Positions 45,843 to 58,971 of a DNA stretch of 64,000 nt are shown in pieces (position 1 is the stretch's first letter; each line of letters opens with the position of its first letter). Origin of the DNA: Adineta vaga (lineage: Eukaryota; Rotifera). A program made the position numbers and the translations under genes. The stretch is taken from NCBI GenBank assembly GCA_021613535.1, contig CP075492.1, positions 9,486,001 to 9,550,000 on the forward strand, given 5' to 3'. Below the pieces are notes generated by a model, which made no database searches, was not told where the DNA came from, and saw only the letters and a list, made by a program, of their open reading frames with translations.

Positions 45843-48800
45843 ATGCATCTGCGTATTGTTCAACAACGATTAGCATTTATTCAAACTAATCTTATCCGGA
45901 CATATAAACATCAAACTAAAGTCTTCGGATATAATACTCAATTAAAAACGATTGGAAATGTCAATGAAATGGAGAAAATACTTTGTAAATACATTGAATT
46001 CAATGCTATGATGTTAATGATGATGACATACTCCTTCTTTTTTTCTATCAATATGTAGGTGATTACAATCAAGCTCGTCAAGCTAATCCTCATGTGGCAT
46101 TACTTATTGATGCTTATCGTAAGCATGGTCATCGTCTAGCTAAGATCGATCCATTGGGAATCAGTGTTAACACGTGAGAAAAAAAAGACTCAGATGATTT
46201 ACGAATCAATAAGAACGACAGGAAGAAACAAACAAAGATCAACTTCATTCTCTATTTAGATCAATTCCAGAATTAGATGAGAAAGTATTTACAGTTGATT
46301 TTCATCTTGAAAATGAACATGATGCTCGATCATTGTTTGGTTTATCTCAAGAACAATCAATTCCAAAGAATAAATCTGATTGGATTCGACAACTCAATGA
46401 TACCTATTGTCAATCAATAAGTATAGAATGTGAATATATTGAAGTAGGTTGAAATAGAAATGAATAGAGATTAGATTAAATGAATATACATATAACTATC
46501 TAGAGTGACATTGAACGTCTTTGGGTTGCTCGTCGATTTGAACAATTACGTTCTTCACCGTCAATCTCTTCTGATCTTCAACGACGGATTAGTGAACAGA
46601 TGCGTAAATGTGAAGTAAAATTCCATCTGTTTCTTTCTTTTTGAAGTTTTGCTTGAGTTCGATCATTGATTATTGATATGTCGAAGGCGACATCCTATCT
46701 ATTCTGTTATCTCTAATCATCATTCTAATTTCCCTCGAGAAGATCATTTGATTAACACACAAAGATAACATGATTGTTCAGACAAGGAAATTTCATGTTC
46801 GCAGGCATTTGATCAATTTCTACAAGCAAAATTTCCAACATTAAAACGTTATAGTGGCGAAGGCGCAGAAGGCATGATGGCATTTTTTGATTTAGCTTTT
46901 CAACAATCTGCTCAATGTAGGTCGTTTCTATATCTTTTCTGATCTCTTCGATGAATATATGCACGTATTATTTAGTGAATATTGAAAATGTCATTGTTTG
47001 TATGCCTCATCGAGGTCGAAATAATCTTCTTGTTTGTCTACTCAATTATCCAGCTGCCACCATGTTTAGAAAAATTAAAGGCAAACATGAATTTCCTAAA
47101 GATGTCAAATCAACTGGTGATGTTCTTTCACATTTATGTGAGTTTCATTTGAAATAATATCCGGTATATAATCTATCTATATGTGTTCAGATACATCAAC
47201 GGATTTAACATATGATGGCAAAACACTTCATGTTTCACTTATTCCTAATCCATCACATTTAGAAGTACTTAAAATCTTTTCTTCCGAGTTTTTTTAATCT
47301 AATTTCTTTAATTAAAAAAAAACCAAGGCTAATAATCCTGTGGCAGTTGGAAAAACTCGTGCTTGTCAATTATCATTGAAAGATGGTCATTATGCTGATA
47401 CGGAAAATACTAAACAGCATGGAGATAAAGCATTGTGTATTCAAGTACATGGTGATGCTTCATTTGCTGGACAGGTATGAACTACGTGAAAGACGAAACA
47501 TTGACACGATAGATCAGAGATGAAATAGAGTTGACACTTATGAGCTCAGCATGAGGTAATTTGATGTATTACAATTCCGTTCTCCATAGGTGACAATCCT
47601 GTTGTTTTTAATTTTCTTTACTGTTGTCTGCATAGAATTAATATGTAATCGTTCTCTAGGGCATTATTCCTGAGACATTTCAATTGAGTCATCTGCCTCA
47701 TTATACAGTGGGAGGAAGTATTCATCTTGTGACGAATAATCAAATAGGTTATACAACACCTCAACATTTAGCACGGTAAATAGAATCGAATGAGAAAACG
47801 ATTAAAGTCTTATGTTATTATGATTTTAATCTAAAGTTCATCGCAATATTGTACGGATTTTGCTAAAGTAGTTAATTGTCCAGTAATACATGTCAATGGT
47901 CAATGCTCACAGGTAACTTGCCATTCATTTATATTCTATATTTAATCATTTGAAAATAAGGAAATTGCACAAGCTGTTCAATTAGCATGCGAATACCGTG
48001 ATCGTTTTCGAAAAGATATCGTTGTTGATCTCGTGTGTTTTCGTAAACATGGTCATAATGAACTTGATGATCCGACATTTACTCAACCGACAATGTATAA
48101 AAAAGTTCAAGAATATTATAAACAAGAACAACAGATTGATGCAGAATTAGATGAAAAAATAAAGACATTTCGAAACAAATTAGAAGAACAATTTTCTAGC
48201 GCTGATAAATATCAACCAAAAGTAAAAAATTATCAGAATCTTTCTGTCATTTTAAAGATTTTTCAATTCAGGCACCACATCTTGAAGGACAATGGTCCGA
48301 AATGATTCAAGCAAAATCAATTCGAACACAATGGAATACCGGTCTCGATAAAGATTTATTAAAATATATTGGTGCTAAATCAGTGAATGCGCCTGAAGAC
48401 TTTGTAAGATTATTTTGAAATGCTTTTCTTCGAATTAATACTCGATTATTTCATAGCAAGTACATTCAACTATTGCTCGATCACATGTACAAAAACGACA
48501 ACAACGTATAGAAGCTGGTACTGACTTAGATTGGTCAACTGCCGAAGCATTAGCATTTGGTTCATTACTTCTTCAAGGTTTGATAGTGAAAAATCAATTT
48601 TCATTACGATATCTTTTCTTTAGGTTATAATATTCGTATTAGTGGTCAAGATGTTGGTCGAGGAACTTTTAGTCAACGGCATGGCATGCTTATTAATCAA
48701 AAGAATGATGATGTTTATGTTCCATTGAATGCAATGGATTCTAAACAAGGCTTTCTTGAAGTATTGTTAATTATTGTTAACAGAAAAAGAAAATATAATT

Positions 48801-50384
48801 GCATCTTTTTTTAAAGATATGTAACAGTATTCTTTCTGAAGAAGCAGTACTTGGTTTTGATTATGGTTTTAGTATTCACGATCCGAAAAATCTTGTCATA
48901 TGGGAAGCACAATTCGGTGATTTCTTTAATGGTGCACAAATTATTATTGATACATATATCAGTGGTGGTGAATGTAAGTTTTTTCAAATAACTACAAGTA
49001 GAAAAATTCAATTTTGTTTTGTAGTAAAATTTCTTACACAATCTGGTATTGTTATGTTATTACCGCATGGTATGGATGGTGCAGGACCGGAACATAGTAG
49101 TTGTCATATTGAACGATTCTTACAGGTTAATGATTTGTTATTGTATTGATGAATTGTATAAAAATGAACTGAAATGTTTCTAGATGACTGACAGTAAGGA
49201 GAATGGTATTGATGGTGATGATATCAATATGCAAGTTGTGAATCCAACAACGCCTGCTCAATATTTTCATCTGCTACGACGTCAGGTACATATTGCTGAA
49301 AGAAATAATTTCAATAATCACAGTTTTTACCTTCCTATGCAAAACGATACTCTCCTTTCTAGAAATTAAAACCTATCGACAAACGAAATAAGTACTAGGA
49401 TATTAGTTATGCTCGAACACGATTGATTTAATTAAACTAAACAAAAAAAAACAAACAAATAATGAATTTAAGTATCGTTTCTCATTTAGATGATACGAAA
49501 TTTTCGTAAACCATTGATTGTTGCTGGACCGAAAATATTACTTCGTCATCCAGATTGTGTTTCTACATTGTACAGACATGAGTGATGGTACTCATTTCTT
49601 ACCTGTTTTAGCTGACAATACTCCCAAGGTATGTTCAATATATTTCCTTTTGTTATTGAAGAAAAATATCTGATCTTTAGACAAAAATAAACTTGGACAA
49701 AGTTCGTCGTCTTTTGTTTACTAGTGGTAAACATTATTATACATTGAATGATGAACGTGAAAAAAGAAAACGAGATGATGTTGCAATCATTCGTCTTGAA
49801 GAATTATGTCCATTTCCAGCTGATGAACTTCGACAAGAGATGAAAAAATATAAAAATATCAAAGAATTTATTTGGTGTCAAGAAGAACATCGAAATCAAG
49901 GTGCTTGGACTTTTGTTAAACCACGATTCGAAAATATCGTTGGAGTTCATGTATGTTAACTTAATGTTTATTTTCAAGAGAAACTTAGTAATTTCATATT
50001 TGACATAGCTATTCATATAAACAATAGATTTTAGTGAATAGTTGAGTTATCAGTGATTAGGAAAAAACGATCGTGTTGGTAGAAGAATAGGTAAACTAGA
50101 CAAGGAGCTCAAAGAAATAAATAACTGAATCATTTTCTAATGTCTTTTATTTGTATACACATGAAGGTCTTTTACTGTTCAAGGTAGATTAATAGATTTT
50201 CACAAGAGTTTTGTTAACTTTAAGTTTAAACGTATTTCCCTTCTTTCGTGTAATGGATATTTTCAATTTTTTTTTCTTCTAGCTTAAATATGCTGGACGC
50301 GAAGTTCTCGGTACACCCGCTGTGGCTATTGGCGAAGTTCATCAGCAAGAATGTGGCCAAATTTTAAAGCTTGCATTTGACTAA
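45843..50384 (+). CDS. DHTKD1: 2-oxoadipate dehydrogenase E1 (DHTKD1), with apparent frameshift
   Basis: Mitochondrial thiamine-diphosphate enzyme of lysine/tryptophan breakdown (2-oxoadipate to glutaryl-CoA). It starts [20 protein letters not shown], a basic amphipathic transit peptide. Then follow [69 protein letters not shown], the ThDP motif [80 protein letters not shown] and [19 protein letters not shown] and the GMMAFF block favour DHTKD1 over OGDH, as does the short N-terminus. The exon from about 49491 to 49628 is out of frame: reading stops at TGA after STLYRHE, while one base over gives [17 protein letters not shown] in frame with the next exon. The last exon, after a 326-bp intron, ends KLAFD. 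Confidence 0.9.
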
Positions 50385-50964
50385 AAACACTTGAAAAATG
50401 TTAGATTGATTTCTGCGTTTTATTATTTTAGAAAATAAAAAAAAGCAAATAGGGGCGTGATTTGATTTCTAATGGATCATTGAACCTTGCTGATATTGGT
50501 ATAATATGAAAAAGCGTTTCTAATTTGTTCTCTTTAATTGCACCGATAGAAATAATTGTCAAGAAACTTTTGTCATTATATACCGTAGTATATTATAGAA
50601 AGCCTTGGATAATAGCTTGAACAGTATTTCATCATATCACATAGTAATTTCAAGGAGACGAAAGTCTAATGTTACACATGAATAATCGTCCACACTATCA
50701 TCTTTAGTCGGTCATACATATTTTGACGTAACTTGCTTCTTTCAATTTATAAAAAAAAAAAGTCGAAGAAAGAAAAAAAAGAGAAGAATAGCTACAAAAG
50801 AAAAAAGTCAAAGAAGAAGAAGAAGAAGAAGAAGAAAAGAAAGAACAGTCAATGACAACTAGTCAATCAAAAAAAAACCTGCCAGCGTTGATTACTACGT
50901 TATCATACCTAATTTATTCGGTTCAATTTGAGCGTAGGTGAAACATTATCTACAACAAAAAAAA
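50385..50964. other. Intergenic, DHTKD1 to proline-rich gene
   Basis: About 580 bp. The DHTKD1 3' UTR has AATAAA at about 50435. A GAA run lies at 50811-50837, then a short promoter. No coding signal. Confidence 0.5.
50811..50837. repeat. GAA trinucleotide repeat
   Basis: About nine GAA units, 130 bp upstream of the proline-rich gene start. Confidence 0.8.
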
Positions 50965-52620
50965 ATGAAAAAGAAACGATATGTAATTTCTTCTTATAAT
51001 ACAAATAAATACTTCCGGCGACAAGGATCGATCAATTCACATCCATCAAAAAACGATCAAGCATCAGTAGCAAGTTCTTCTACAATGGAGCCTTCAAATG
51101 GATATTCTCAAATGTCAACGCTTGATGATAGTCAAGCATTTAATGTTGGAGGAGAATATCAGTTCTCTGAACCTTATACTACAACGACTTCTACGGCCAA
51201 TAATAATACTCAACTGGATACGGAGATTCAAAGTTGGGAACATTTATTAGGAGAAAAAATTGGATTGACTAATTCTTATCCAAATTCTCCACCAACCGAA
51301 GGAACAGGTGATCAATCAGTTAAGATGGGATTTTCACCACAAGGAGATTCATTTAATTTTAAACGAAGTTCTCCAACAGAAAAACTCAATCCCGAAACTG
51401 ATTATGAAACATTGGTTCGAGCGAAAAATCTATATTATGATCCTGAACCAAAAGTTATTCGGAAATCTTCAACAGCAAATCCAGTTGTTTATAATCAAAA
51501 TATTATGGTACGATTTCTACAACCACCACCAGTTCCACAAGGACCATTGATTATTCGAGAAGTGCGTGCGCCACAACCACCACCACCACCACCACTTGTA
51601 AGTCCAAATCTCTCCTCTCTTTCCATAGTAAATCTTTCGTTCTATATAGGTTATTCGTCAACATCCTCCACCACCACTTTCTCCACCACCAATTATTCTT
51701 CGTGAAAAGCCACCCTCAATACCATCAATGATGACTGGTTAGTTGTCATTGAATATATATGCACAAATACAAAAACTTTCTCTATTTTAGCTAAAGTGAT
51801 CACAAAAACACTTCCACCTATTCCACCACCACCACGATCAGTCATCATTGAAAATCTCCCACGATTGCCTCCTAAACCACGTGATGTTATTATCGAACGA
51901 TGGATACCCTATGAATCGATCTACAAACGTCCAGTTATTGTCCATCGAGCTAAAGAAGCAAAACCATATCCACCACCTAAAAATATTATTATAACGTAAG
52001 ATTTTTTAAAAGAAATGTGGTCATCTATTAAATAGTCTCTGAAATCTTTTAGATATGAACCTATACAAACATGTATTGTTCGTCAATTTCAACGACTAGG
52101 AGTTACACCTGAGGATCCAACGAATTATTCGAAAAATTATGGAGATTCTCTACTTGATAGCGATCAATTATTAGCACAAATCAAAGAACTTGGTATCAAC
52201 GTTGATCTTGTATGTTTTAATTTGTTTTTCTTCATGTGATAATTTCTTTTCGATTTCATCTAGTCTCCACCACCTCTATTTAATAACAGTCAACAAGATT
52301 TATTGAATAATACAGACGCACTGTATAATAAATCTACTAATAATTCTCCACAAAAGCAATTATATGGTGAAGTAAATAATATCAATATGAACTACGCTCC
52401 AACCTTCGAAAATCTTATTCAAGGAACAAAATTAACAAGACGTGTGGCAGAATCGAATGTTCAAAAGATTGGAAATGAACAATTCAAATTTTTTCCAAGT
52501 ATAAAGACTATTTTTTTGTTTCACTTTTTATCTATTTTCGTTTATGATTTAGATAATGGAGAAGATTTAACAAGCCAATTTGCTCATTTTGGCATTTCGC
52601 CTGAAACTATTCCTTATTAA
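50965..52620 (+). CDS. Proline-rich protein with repeated VIIE/IIRE units, function unknown
   Basis: Not recognised as a named family. The ATG at 50965 (MKKKRYVISSYNTNKYFRRQ) is used; an acceptor-like AG at 50936-50937 allows an upstream exon. Exons: 50965-51597, about 51650-51739, about 51791-51995, about 52053-52209, about 52264-52498 and about 52553-52620. Residues 1-170 are Ser/Thr/Asn-rich and likely disordered. The centre is a run of alternating proline clusters and short hydrophobic-charged units: PLIIREVRAP, PPPIILREKPP, PPRSVIIENLPRLP and KPRDVIIERWIPYE, then RPVIVHRAKEAKPYPPPKNI and IITYEPIQTCIVRQF. The C-terminal 180 residues are Asn/Gln-rich with ADALY/SQFAHFG-type segments. No signal peptide or membrane helix. 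The repeated V/I-I-E/R-E units suggest beta-strand repeats of a cytoskeletal or cortical structural protein, but this is inference. Confidence 0.7.
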
Positions 52621-54014
52621 AACAAAAATTGCAAATTATTGTTTTATTCAATTAGACATTTTGCTTAATTCTTTCGTGTATTAAAACCGAAAGAATCGAG
52701 CCTTTCTCTCTCCAAAATAATCAGATCGATCAATGATCTTATTATTTTTCTTCTTCTTCTTTAATTCAAATCTTTGTATTCGATAAGATAAAGATTTCAA
52801 ACCCATATTTTGTAGTGTATACTTCTATTAGAATGGAAGTAGATATTAGCTATAAATCTCACTTGTTTTATGTATTGTCTGCAGTTACTGAATAATAAAA
52901 TTTTTCTAACGAAGATATTATTAATCTGTTTGGTTGATTATTCTATACTTTGGAAGTATAAATAATATTGTTACAAGAGGTCAATTAATTCTGAACTTTA
53001 TTGTGTAATACTAACCTTCATGGATACATCTACAGTGAGTTTGATCGTGTGTATATGTGTTTTTATGCGCGAAATTTTTCTTATAAACAAAAAAGAACAT
53101 GTTATGATTTGATTGATGTATGATCACCTTCAAGATATGTTCAATATGATAGTTATTGATAAAAATCAGCAAATAGAAGAACAAAACAAACGTATACCGT
53201 TGATATGAATGTTATCTTGAAATAATTCTTTAAAGTATTCACTTAGCTTTTAATCGACGATTTCATTCTCGTTAGATACACTACAAAAGTCTTACTCACA
53301 TCTTTTTTCTCTCCATGAAATTCATCGATGTAATGAACCTTGACCTGCAAATTACTTTTTTCTTTCGATTACAATGTACCCATCATCTTGTCTACCTGAA
53401 CAACAAACATTATCTATTTGAATTATTTTTCATTTCAAGAAATTCTCAAAAGATTTACTTTACATACGATGGATGAGATTTCGAATACATGTAACAATGT
53501 CCTCGATAGAATTCAACATAAGCGTGAAGCACACTTTCTTCAACAAATTTCACGAGTTCTTTTTTTTTGTATATTGAAAACTATTAACGGCAAATGTTGC
53601 ATCACATTTCATTGAAGAAATGTATGTTTCACCGGTCAGAAAGATAGCATCATTTCTCACATAGGTCATCGAAGATGACAGTTTTTATTTTCATGTTGGT
53701 TTTGAATGTAATTTGATGAACTTCTGTTATTATATTGGATGTAATCAGAGAAAAAAAACGAATGTGAATATCTGATGATCAAAATACTTTACACGATAAG
53801 ACACATGCAGTGATGGTACACTTTAATTTCTGATTGAGATCAATTTTACAGATAAGAAATGATAAACTACCTTATACTAAATCGTTAATAAATGTCTATA
53901 TTCTTTAAAATAGGAGCAAAAAAGTAAATATTAACAGACGAAAAGAAGTGTGCGGGAAGAAAAATCTAAAGTTCATCTTATATACTTCAGATCTTATTTC
54001 AATGGTAGTTCTTT
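52621..54014. other. Convergent intergenic, proline-rich gene to SDHA
   Basis: About 1.4 kb between two 3' ends. AATAAA at about 52892 fits the upstream gene. The frames here (for example 53418-53615) are not convincing. Nothing else was seen. Confidence 0.5.
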
Positions 54015-56718
54015 CTAATAAACACGAGGTTTTGGTGGTACTGATTGACAACGATCCTTGTCTAATGTATGATCGATAACTGCTCGATATGTTAATGTTG
54101 TCTAGAATAAAATAAAACAAAGACGAAATATTAACATTTAATTCAACTATAATATCATTCTGTTACTTTTCCTGTATCGGGATCAGTATAAGATAATGTA
54201 TGTTTACGCCAATGTTCTTCCATTGATTTCTTTTTCTGATTACTAATAGGATTTTTTTCTACATTTGTATAATCGTACTCATCAACGCGATTCTAAAAGT
54301 AATCGGAAAAGAATGTTTACATAAGAAAATGAAGGAAAAGTTTTATTCTTACAGGAAAATCTTCTCGTGCATGGGCACCTCGACTTTCTTTTCGTGCTTC
54401 AGCGCCATAAATTGTTTGCATAGCATTCAATAATAAATTTTGTAATTCAAGTGTTTCAATTAAATCTGAATTCCAGACAATACCACGATCTTTTATTTTA
54501 AGATCTTTTTGTTCTTGAAAGATACCATCCATAAGATCACAACCTTTTTTCAATGTTGCACCATCACGAAATACAGCAGCATGGTTTTGCATGGTCTAAT
54601 GAAATGAATAAGAAAATATTGAATAATCCATTCGTGTGTTCTATGTTTTCTATTTAAACAAACCTTTTGCATTTTCAGACGAAGATCAGCTGTTGAAATG
54701 GATCCATTTGCATTTCGAATTTGATCTAAATTAGCAATTGAAGCTTCACCAGCATTCTAAGTAATTAAATTAAATTGAATTGATTTCTTTATGAAAAACA
54801 TATTAACAAACCGATGGAAGATCAGCAAAGGATTCTCCTGGTTTATTTTCTGCTGCAATTGTATTTGCACATGCTCGACCGAAAACGACTAAATCCAATA
54901 AAGAATTTGCGCCTAATCGATTGGCACCATGAACACTAGCACATGCTGCTTCACCAGCTGCATATAAACCTTTAATGACGGAATCTTTACCATTCTTTTC
55001 TTGAATAACTTGACCTTTGTAATTTGTTGGTACACCACCCATATTATAATGAACAGTTGGTAGAACAGGTATAGGTTGTTTAGTTACATCAACACCAGAA
55101 AAGATATGTGCAGTTTCACTAATACCTGGTAAACGTTCATGTAATAATTTTGGATCTAAATGACTTAATTGAAGATAAATATGATCGTTATCTTTTCCAA
55201 CACCACTAAAATCAATTTAAAATGAAAATTATGTCTAAATTCGAACATTAACTATTCTCTTACCGTCCTTCACGAATTTCAATAGTCATAGCACGTGAAA
55301 CAACATCACGTGAAGCAAGATCTTTAGCAACTGGTGCATATCGTTCCATAAAACGTTCACCATTGCTATTAATAAGAAAACCACCTTCACCACGGCAACC
55401 TTCTGTCATCAAACAACCTGCACCATAAATACCTAAAAGCAGAAAAGTACACTTTTTGGTCAAAGAAAACTTTTTGTCACAATCAAATAGGCAATTACCA
55501 GTAGGATGAAATTGAACGAATTCTAAGTCTTGATTTTTAAGACCAGCACGAGTCGCCATAGCATTTCCATCACCAGTACATGTATGAGCTGATGTGCATG
55601 AAAAATATGTTCGTCCATAACCACTAGATTTACAAAGAGACTTTTAAAAACTATCTTCAAGTAAAATCACTTCTTATCATACCCAGTTGCTAAAACAGTA
55701 TTGTTTGCTCGAAATCGATGAAGACTACCATCTTCAAGATTCATAGCAATAACACCAATACATTGTGTATTATCTTTATTCATAAATAAATCCAAAGCAA
55801 AATATTCAATAAAATAATCTGTATTATATTTCAAAGACTAAATGAAATTAAGAAGACAATTTTATTCTAATCAGATTCAAGTTAAACATTCTTACTTGGC
55901 CATAAAGTGTGTGTAACATAGCATGACCTGTACGATCAGCAACACAACAGCAACGACGTGCTTGACCACCACGACCAAAATCATATGATTGACCACCAAA
56001 AGCACGTTGTAAAATCTTTCCTTCAGGTGTTCGACTGAATGGCATACCAATATTTTCAAGCTTTCCAATAGAAAAAACTCAATATACTAATCGAAAAAAG
56101 TAGATTTCATTTATATAAGTTACTTCAACAACAGCACGTGGAGCTTCTTCAGCCATATAATGTATAGCATCTTGATCTCCAAGCCAATCCGAACCTTTTA
56201 CGGTATCATACATATGCCAACGCCAATCATCGCGTTCCATATTGCCCAATGCAGCATTAATACCACCCTAAAATTAAATGCTCATACTATTGACATTTTT
56301 CTAAGTATTGACTTACTTGAGCGGCAACAGTGTGACTACGTGTTGGAAATAATTTACTAATAACTGCAGTTTTGAAACCAGCTGTCGATAGACCATAAGC
56401 AGCACGAAGACCAGCGCCTCCAGCTCCAACTACAACAGCGTCATAATTATGGTCGATAATTTTATAATTTGACGCGACCTAAAATGAAAGATGAATAGTT
56501 GGAGGTGATAATCATTCGTTCTAACATACACGATTGCCTGTTGTATGTTTGGCATCTGTGTTACGTGTTTGAGTTGTTTGAACTGCCAAAGAGCGTGTTA
56601 AGACCTAAATCATTATATTAGTTGGATATGGAAAATAAACTGATGAACTTACATTTGATCTTAATGAATTTAACGTTGGACAAAGGTTTCTCGATGAAAC
56701 TCTCGAGAGAAAACTCAT
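54015..56718 (-). CDS. SDHA: Succinate dehydrogenase flavoprotein subunit, mitochondrial
   Basis: Complex II subunit that oxidises succinate to fumarate. On the minus strand it starts [20 protein letters not shown], a Ser/Arg-rich transit peptide, and ends [11 protein letters not shown] at the stop 54015-54017, in about a dozen exons. The FAD dinucleotide fold is [18 protein letters not shown]. The covalent-FAD histidine is in [18 protein letters not shown]. Then [60 protein letters not shown] with the active-site Arg, [33 protein letters not shown] and [11 protein letters not shown] follow. All substrate and FAD residues that can be read are kept. About 650 residues, the usual length. Its promoter faces a two-TM gene across 775 bp. 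Confidence 0.97.
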
Positions 56719-57493
56719 TATGTTGTTACGTCAGATAAATCAACAGAGTAAATATTAGGTATACAAAAAAGTGGCCTCTTTTCCATAGAACAATGACTCA
56801 TCGTCTTATCCAATTCGTTGAAGATCATCGAAACATCATTTCAACATTTAATTATATAAAACATTTAAATCAAATCAAGATTAATTCAGAAATACATATT
56901 CTTCACATTTGAATTTTATACCTGTTAATATAAATGTCTTTTCATCAATTCGGGATTTAGACTGCTGCGATTTATACGCCATCTAGCGAAACTGAAATCA
57001 TCGATATCGTGTGTAAGTCTGAAGTTTTGCAATAATATACAGATGCGTCTTCGTCAAAGATATTTTGAGTGGCAAAGAACTCTACTATAATAAATCATTA
57101 ATTGTCCGTTATTCACTGTTATACATCGATTATTAAACTAAATTTATCTGTTTGCTATGTCTCAAGACTTTCGATCGTTATCTCTATAGTGTCATATTAG
57201 TACCATTCATCATTCTATTGCTGTTCAAATTTCATGATTATTTGTCTCTTATTTCTTCATGTTATGACATCAGTTTCACGTTTATTGTTATTTAATCGTA
57301 CTTATTTATTCTGAAAAAATATCTTCTAGAATTTCTGTATCGTTACAGAGTTCATTGCTCAGATTATTATTAAAAGATAGAGATTTACATATTTCTTCGC
57401 GAATTTACGAAGATTATTTTTACCGTTCATGCAATAGTGTCGAAATGTTTCGCTATTTTCTTGTTCTACTAAATTAAATTTAATAAAACAACG
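56719..57493. other. Divergent intergenic, SDHA / two-TM gene
   Basis: 775 bp of AT-rich DNA that must hold both promoters. No coding frame or clear motif noticed. Confidence 0.5.
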
Positions 57494-57937
57494 ATGTTCT
57501 TTTTCAATGGTCGAATCCGGAATGCACATGTAGCTCCTGTTATTTTACGTGATGACCCATACACTCATAGCATTGGTCATTCATGTGTTATTACAACTTG
57601 TCTCTTGTTGATTATTGGATTAACATTGATCATCACTGGTGTTATATCTGAAACAAAGAAAACAACGTTGATTGGTATTGGAGTAATTAGTATCGGGGTT
57701 AGTTTATTTATTACAACGATTTTTTGTTGTAATACTCACGTAAAAATTTGCTATCGAAATTGGGCACATGGACCACCAACTGTACGAACTCATTATAGAC
57801 GTCCTCAACGAATTTTAACAACTGCTATGTCAATTTCTGCTGTTCGCGATTTACGAGCAGTAGATGATGAAGCAACATTAAATTCTATTATTACCACAAA
57901 TACATATATTCATCCTAAAAACTGTATAAAAAAATGA
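57494..57937 (+). CDS. Small two-transmembrane protein, function unknown
   Basis: Single exon, 147 residues, not recognised. It starts MFFFNGRIRNAHVAPVIL. There are two hydrophobic helices, about residues 32-51 (VITTCLLLIIGLTLIITGVI) and 58-79 (LIGIGVISIGVSLFITTIFC), joined by a short SETKKTT turn. This makes a hairpin with both ends on the same side, likely cytoplasmic. The C-terminal part is basic (HYRRPQRI) and ends NCIKK, a KxKxx-like but not canonical retrieval end. It resembles small TMEM hairpin proteins in layout only. Confidence 0.65.
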   Translation: MFFFNGRIRNAHVAPVILRDDPYTHSIGHSCVITTCLLLIIGLTLIITGVISETKKTTLIGIGVISIGVSLFITTIFCCNTHVKICYRNWAHGPPTVRTHYRRPQRILTTAMSISAVRDLRAVDDEATLNSIITTNTYIHPKNCIKK

Positions 57938-58111
57938 CAATTTCGATTTTTATACGTATTTTATTGTTTTGACAATTAGCACTACAGATAATATCTTCTA
58001 ACGCCTCTATAAAATATCACCTGTTGTTTATTCTCATGGCCCAATTTATATTTTTGTCTGTGAATATTGTTCTTATTTTGAGTGTCTTCTGTTCGAAAAC
58101 GCGATATCAAA

Positions 58112-58925
58112 ATGAAGCTATTGATTTGCTCATTGATTCTGACTTTATTATTTAATATTTCAAGTGAATTTCTCTCATTCTATTCTAACCTATATGTACA
58201 ACGTTATTCTATATCATTTAGTACAATCAGTTGTTGATGCTGATCAACAACGAGAAAAGTTATCAAATTTGAATTTTCGTTCATTACCATCAGTTTATCA
58301 ACAGGCATTACTTGAAGTTCAAGCAACACCTGAAAGTCGTGCTGATGAAGTGTAATGAATTTTTTTTTCATGTAAACTCTCTTTTGTCAAATGAATAGAA
58401 TATGTTTTTAGTACATGGTGTTGTAAAAATGGTAATCCCGCGAAAATGAAAGTTATTACAACAACTTATATTCGTTGGGAACCAACCGGACAAACACAAG
58501 CGGTTCATACTGGTTATGATAGTTGTGGTTTTGGTGGATGGTCGAAATGTTCAACATACGGAATTCAACATGTGTAATGTCGAGTTGAGAGAAGAAAATA
58601 ATTTAACTTTTTTGTTTCCGTTCACTTTCTAGACCAACTTCACATATTGATTATGGACATGAACTTGTTCCCGATGTTGAAAATAGTCAATGTCCAGGAA
58701 ATCATCTTGTTTGTTGCAAATCGATGATACCTGTTGCTGGCTTTTGCATGAGTAAATCTATGCTCGAAATTTCTTTCCAAGTAATCTTTATTTATTGTAG
58801 GTATTCCTGAATTCAATCGTGTTGTTGCCGAATGGGCAAAATTACAAGCAACACATCCTGATGCAACACTTGCTAATTTGATTGTTTCAATACAAAACAA
58901 TGGTATATCATCATTAAGTGGATGA
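58112..58925 (+). CDS. Cysteine-rich secreted protein, function unknown
   Basis: Exons 58112-58163, about 58220-58353, about 58412-58575, about 58633-58750 and about 58801-58925, about 195 residues. A signal peptide (MKLLICSLILTLLFNIS) is split from the body by the first intron. Body blocks are REKLSNLNFRSLPSVYQQAL, TWCCKNGNPAKMKVITTTYI, WEPTGQTQAVHTGYDSCGFG, GWSKCSTYG, SQCPGNHLVCCKS and GFCM. About nine cysteines, including two CC pairs, suggest a disulfide-bonded extracellular fold. No family was recognised and no enzyme motif seen. Its stop is only 46 bp from the convergent TTC29 stop, so the 3' UTRs almost certainly overlap. Confidence 0.75.
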
Positions 58926-58971
58926 AAAAAATGAAAAATGTGAAAAAGATTAATAAAAGAAAGAGGAAAAT

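Noticed and set aside
49555-49576. Tiny GT..AG intron that would remove the DHTKD1 frameshift
   Set aside because: It would be under 25 bp, far shorter than any other intron here and below the size normally spliced.
45843-50384. Classical OGDH (2-oxoglutarate dehydrogenase E1)
   Set aside because: The TGDVLSHL block, [11 protein letters not shown] and the short N-terminus fit DHTKD1 better than OGDH.
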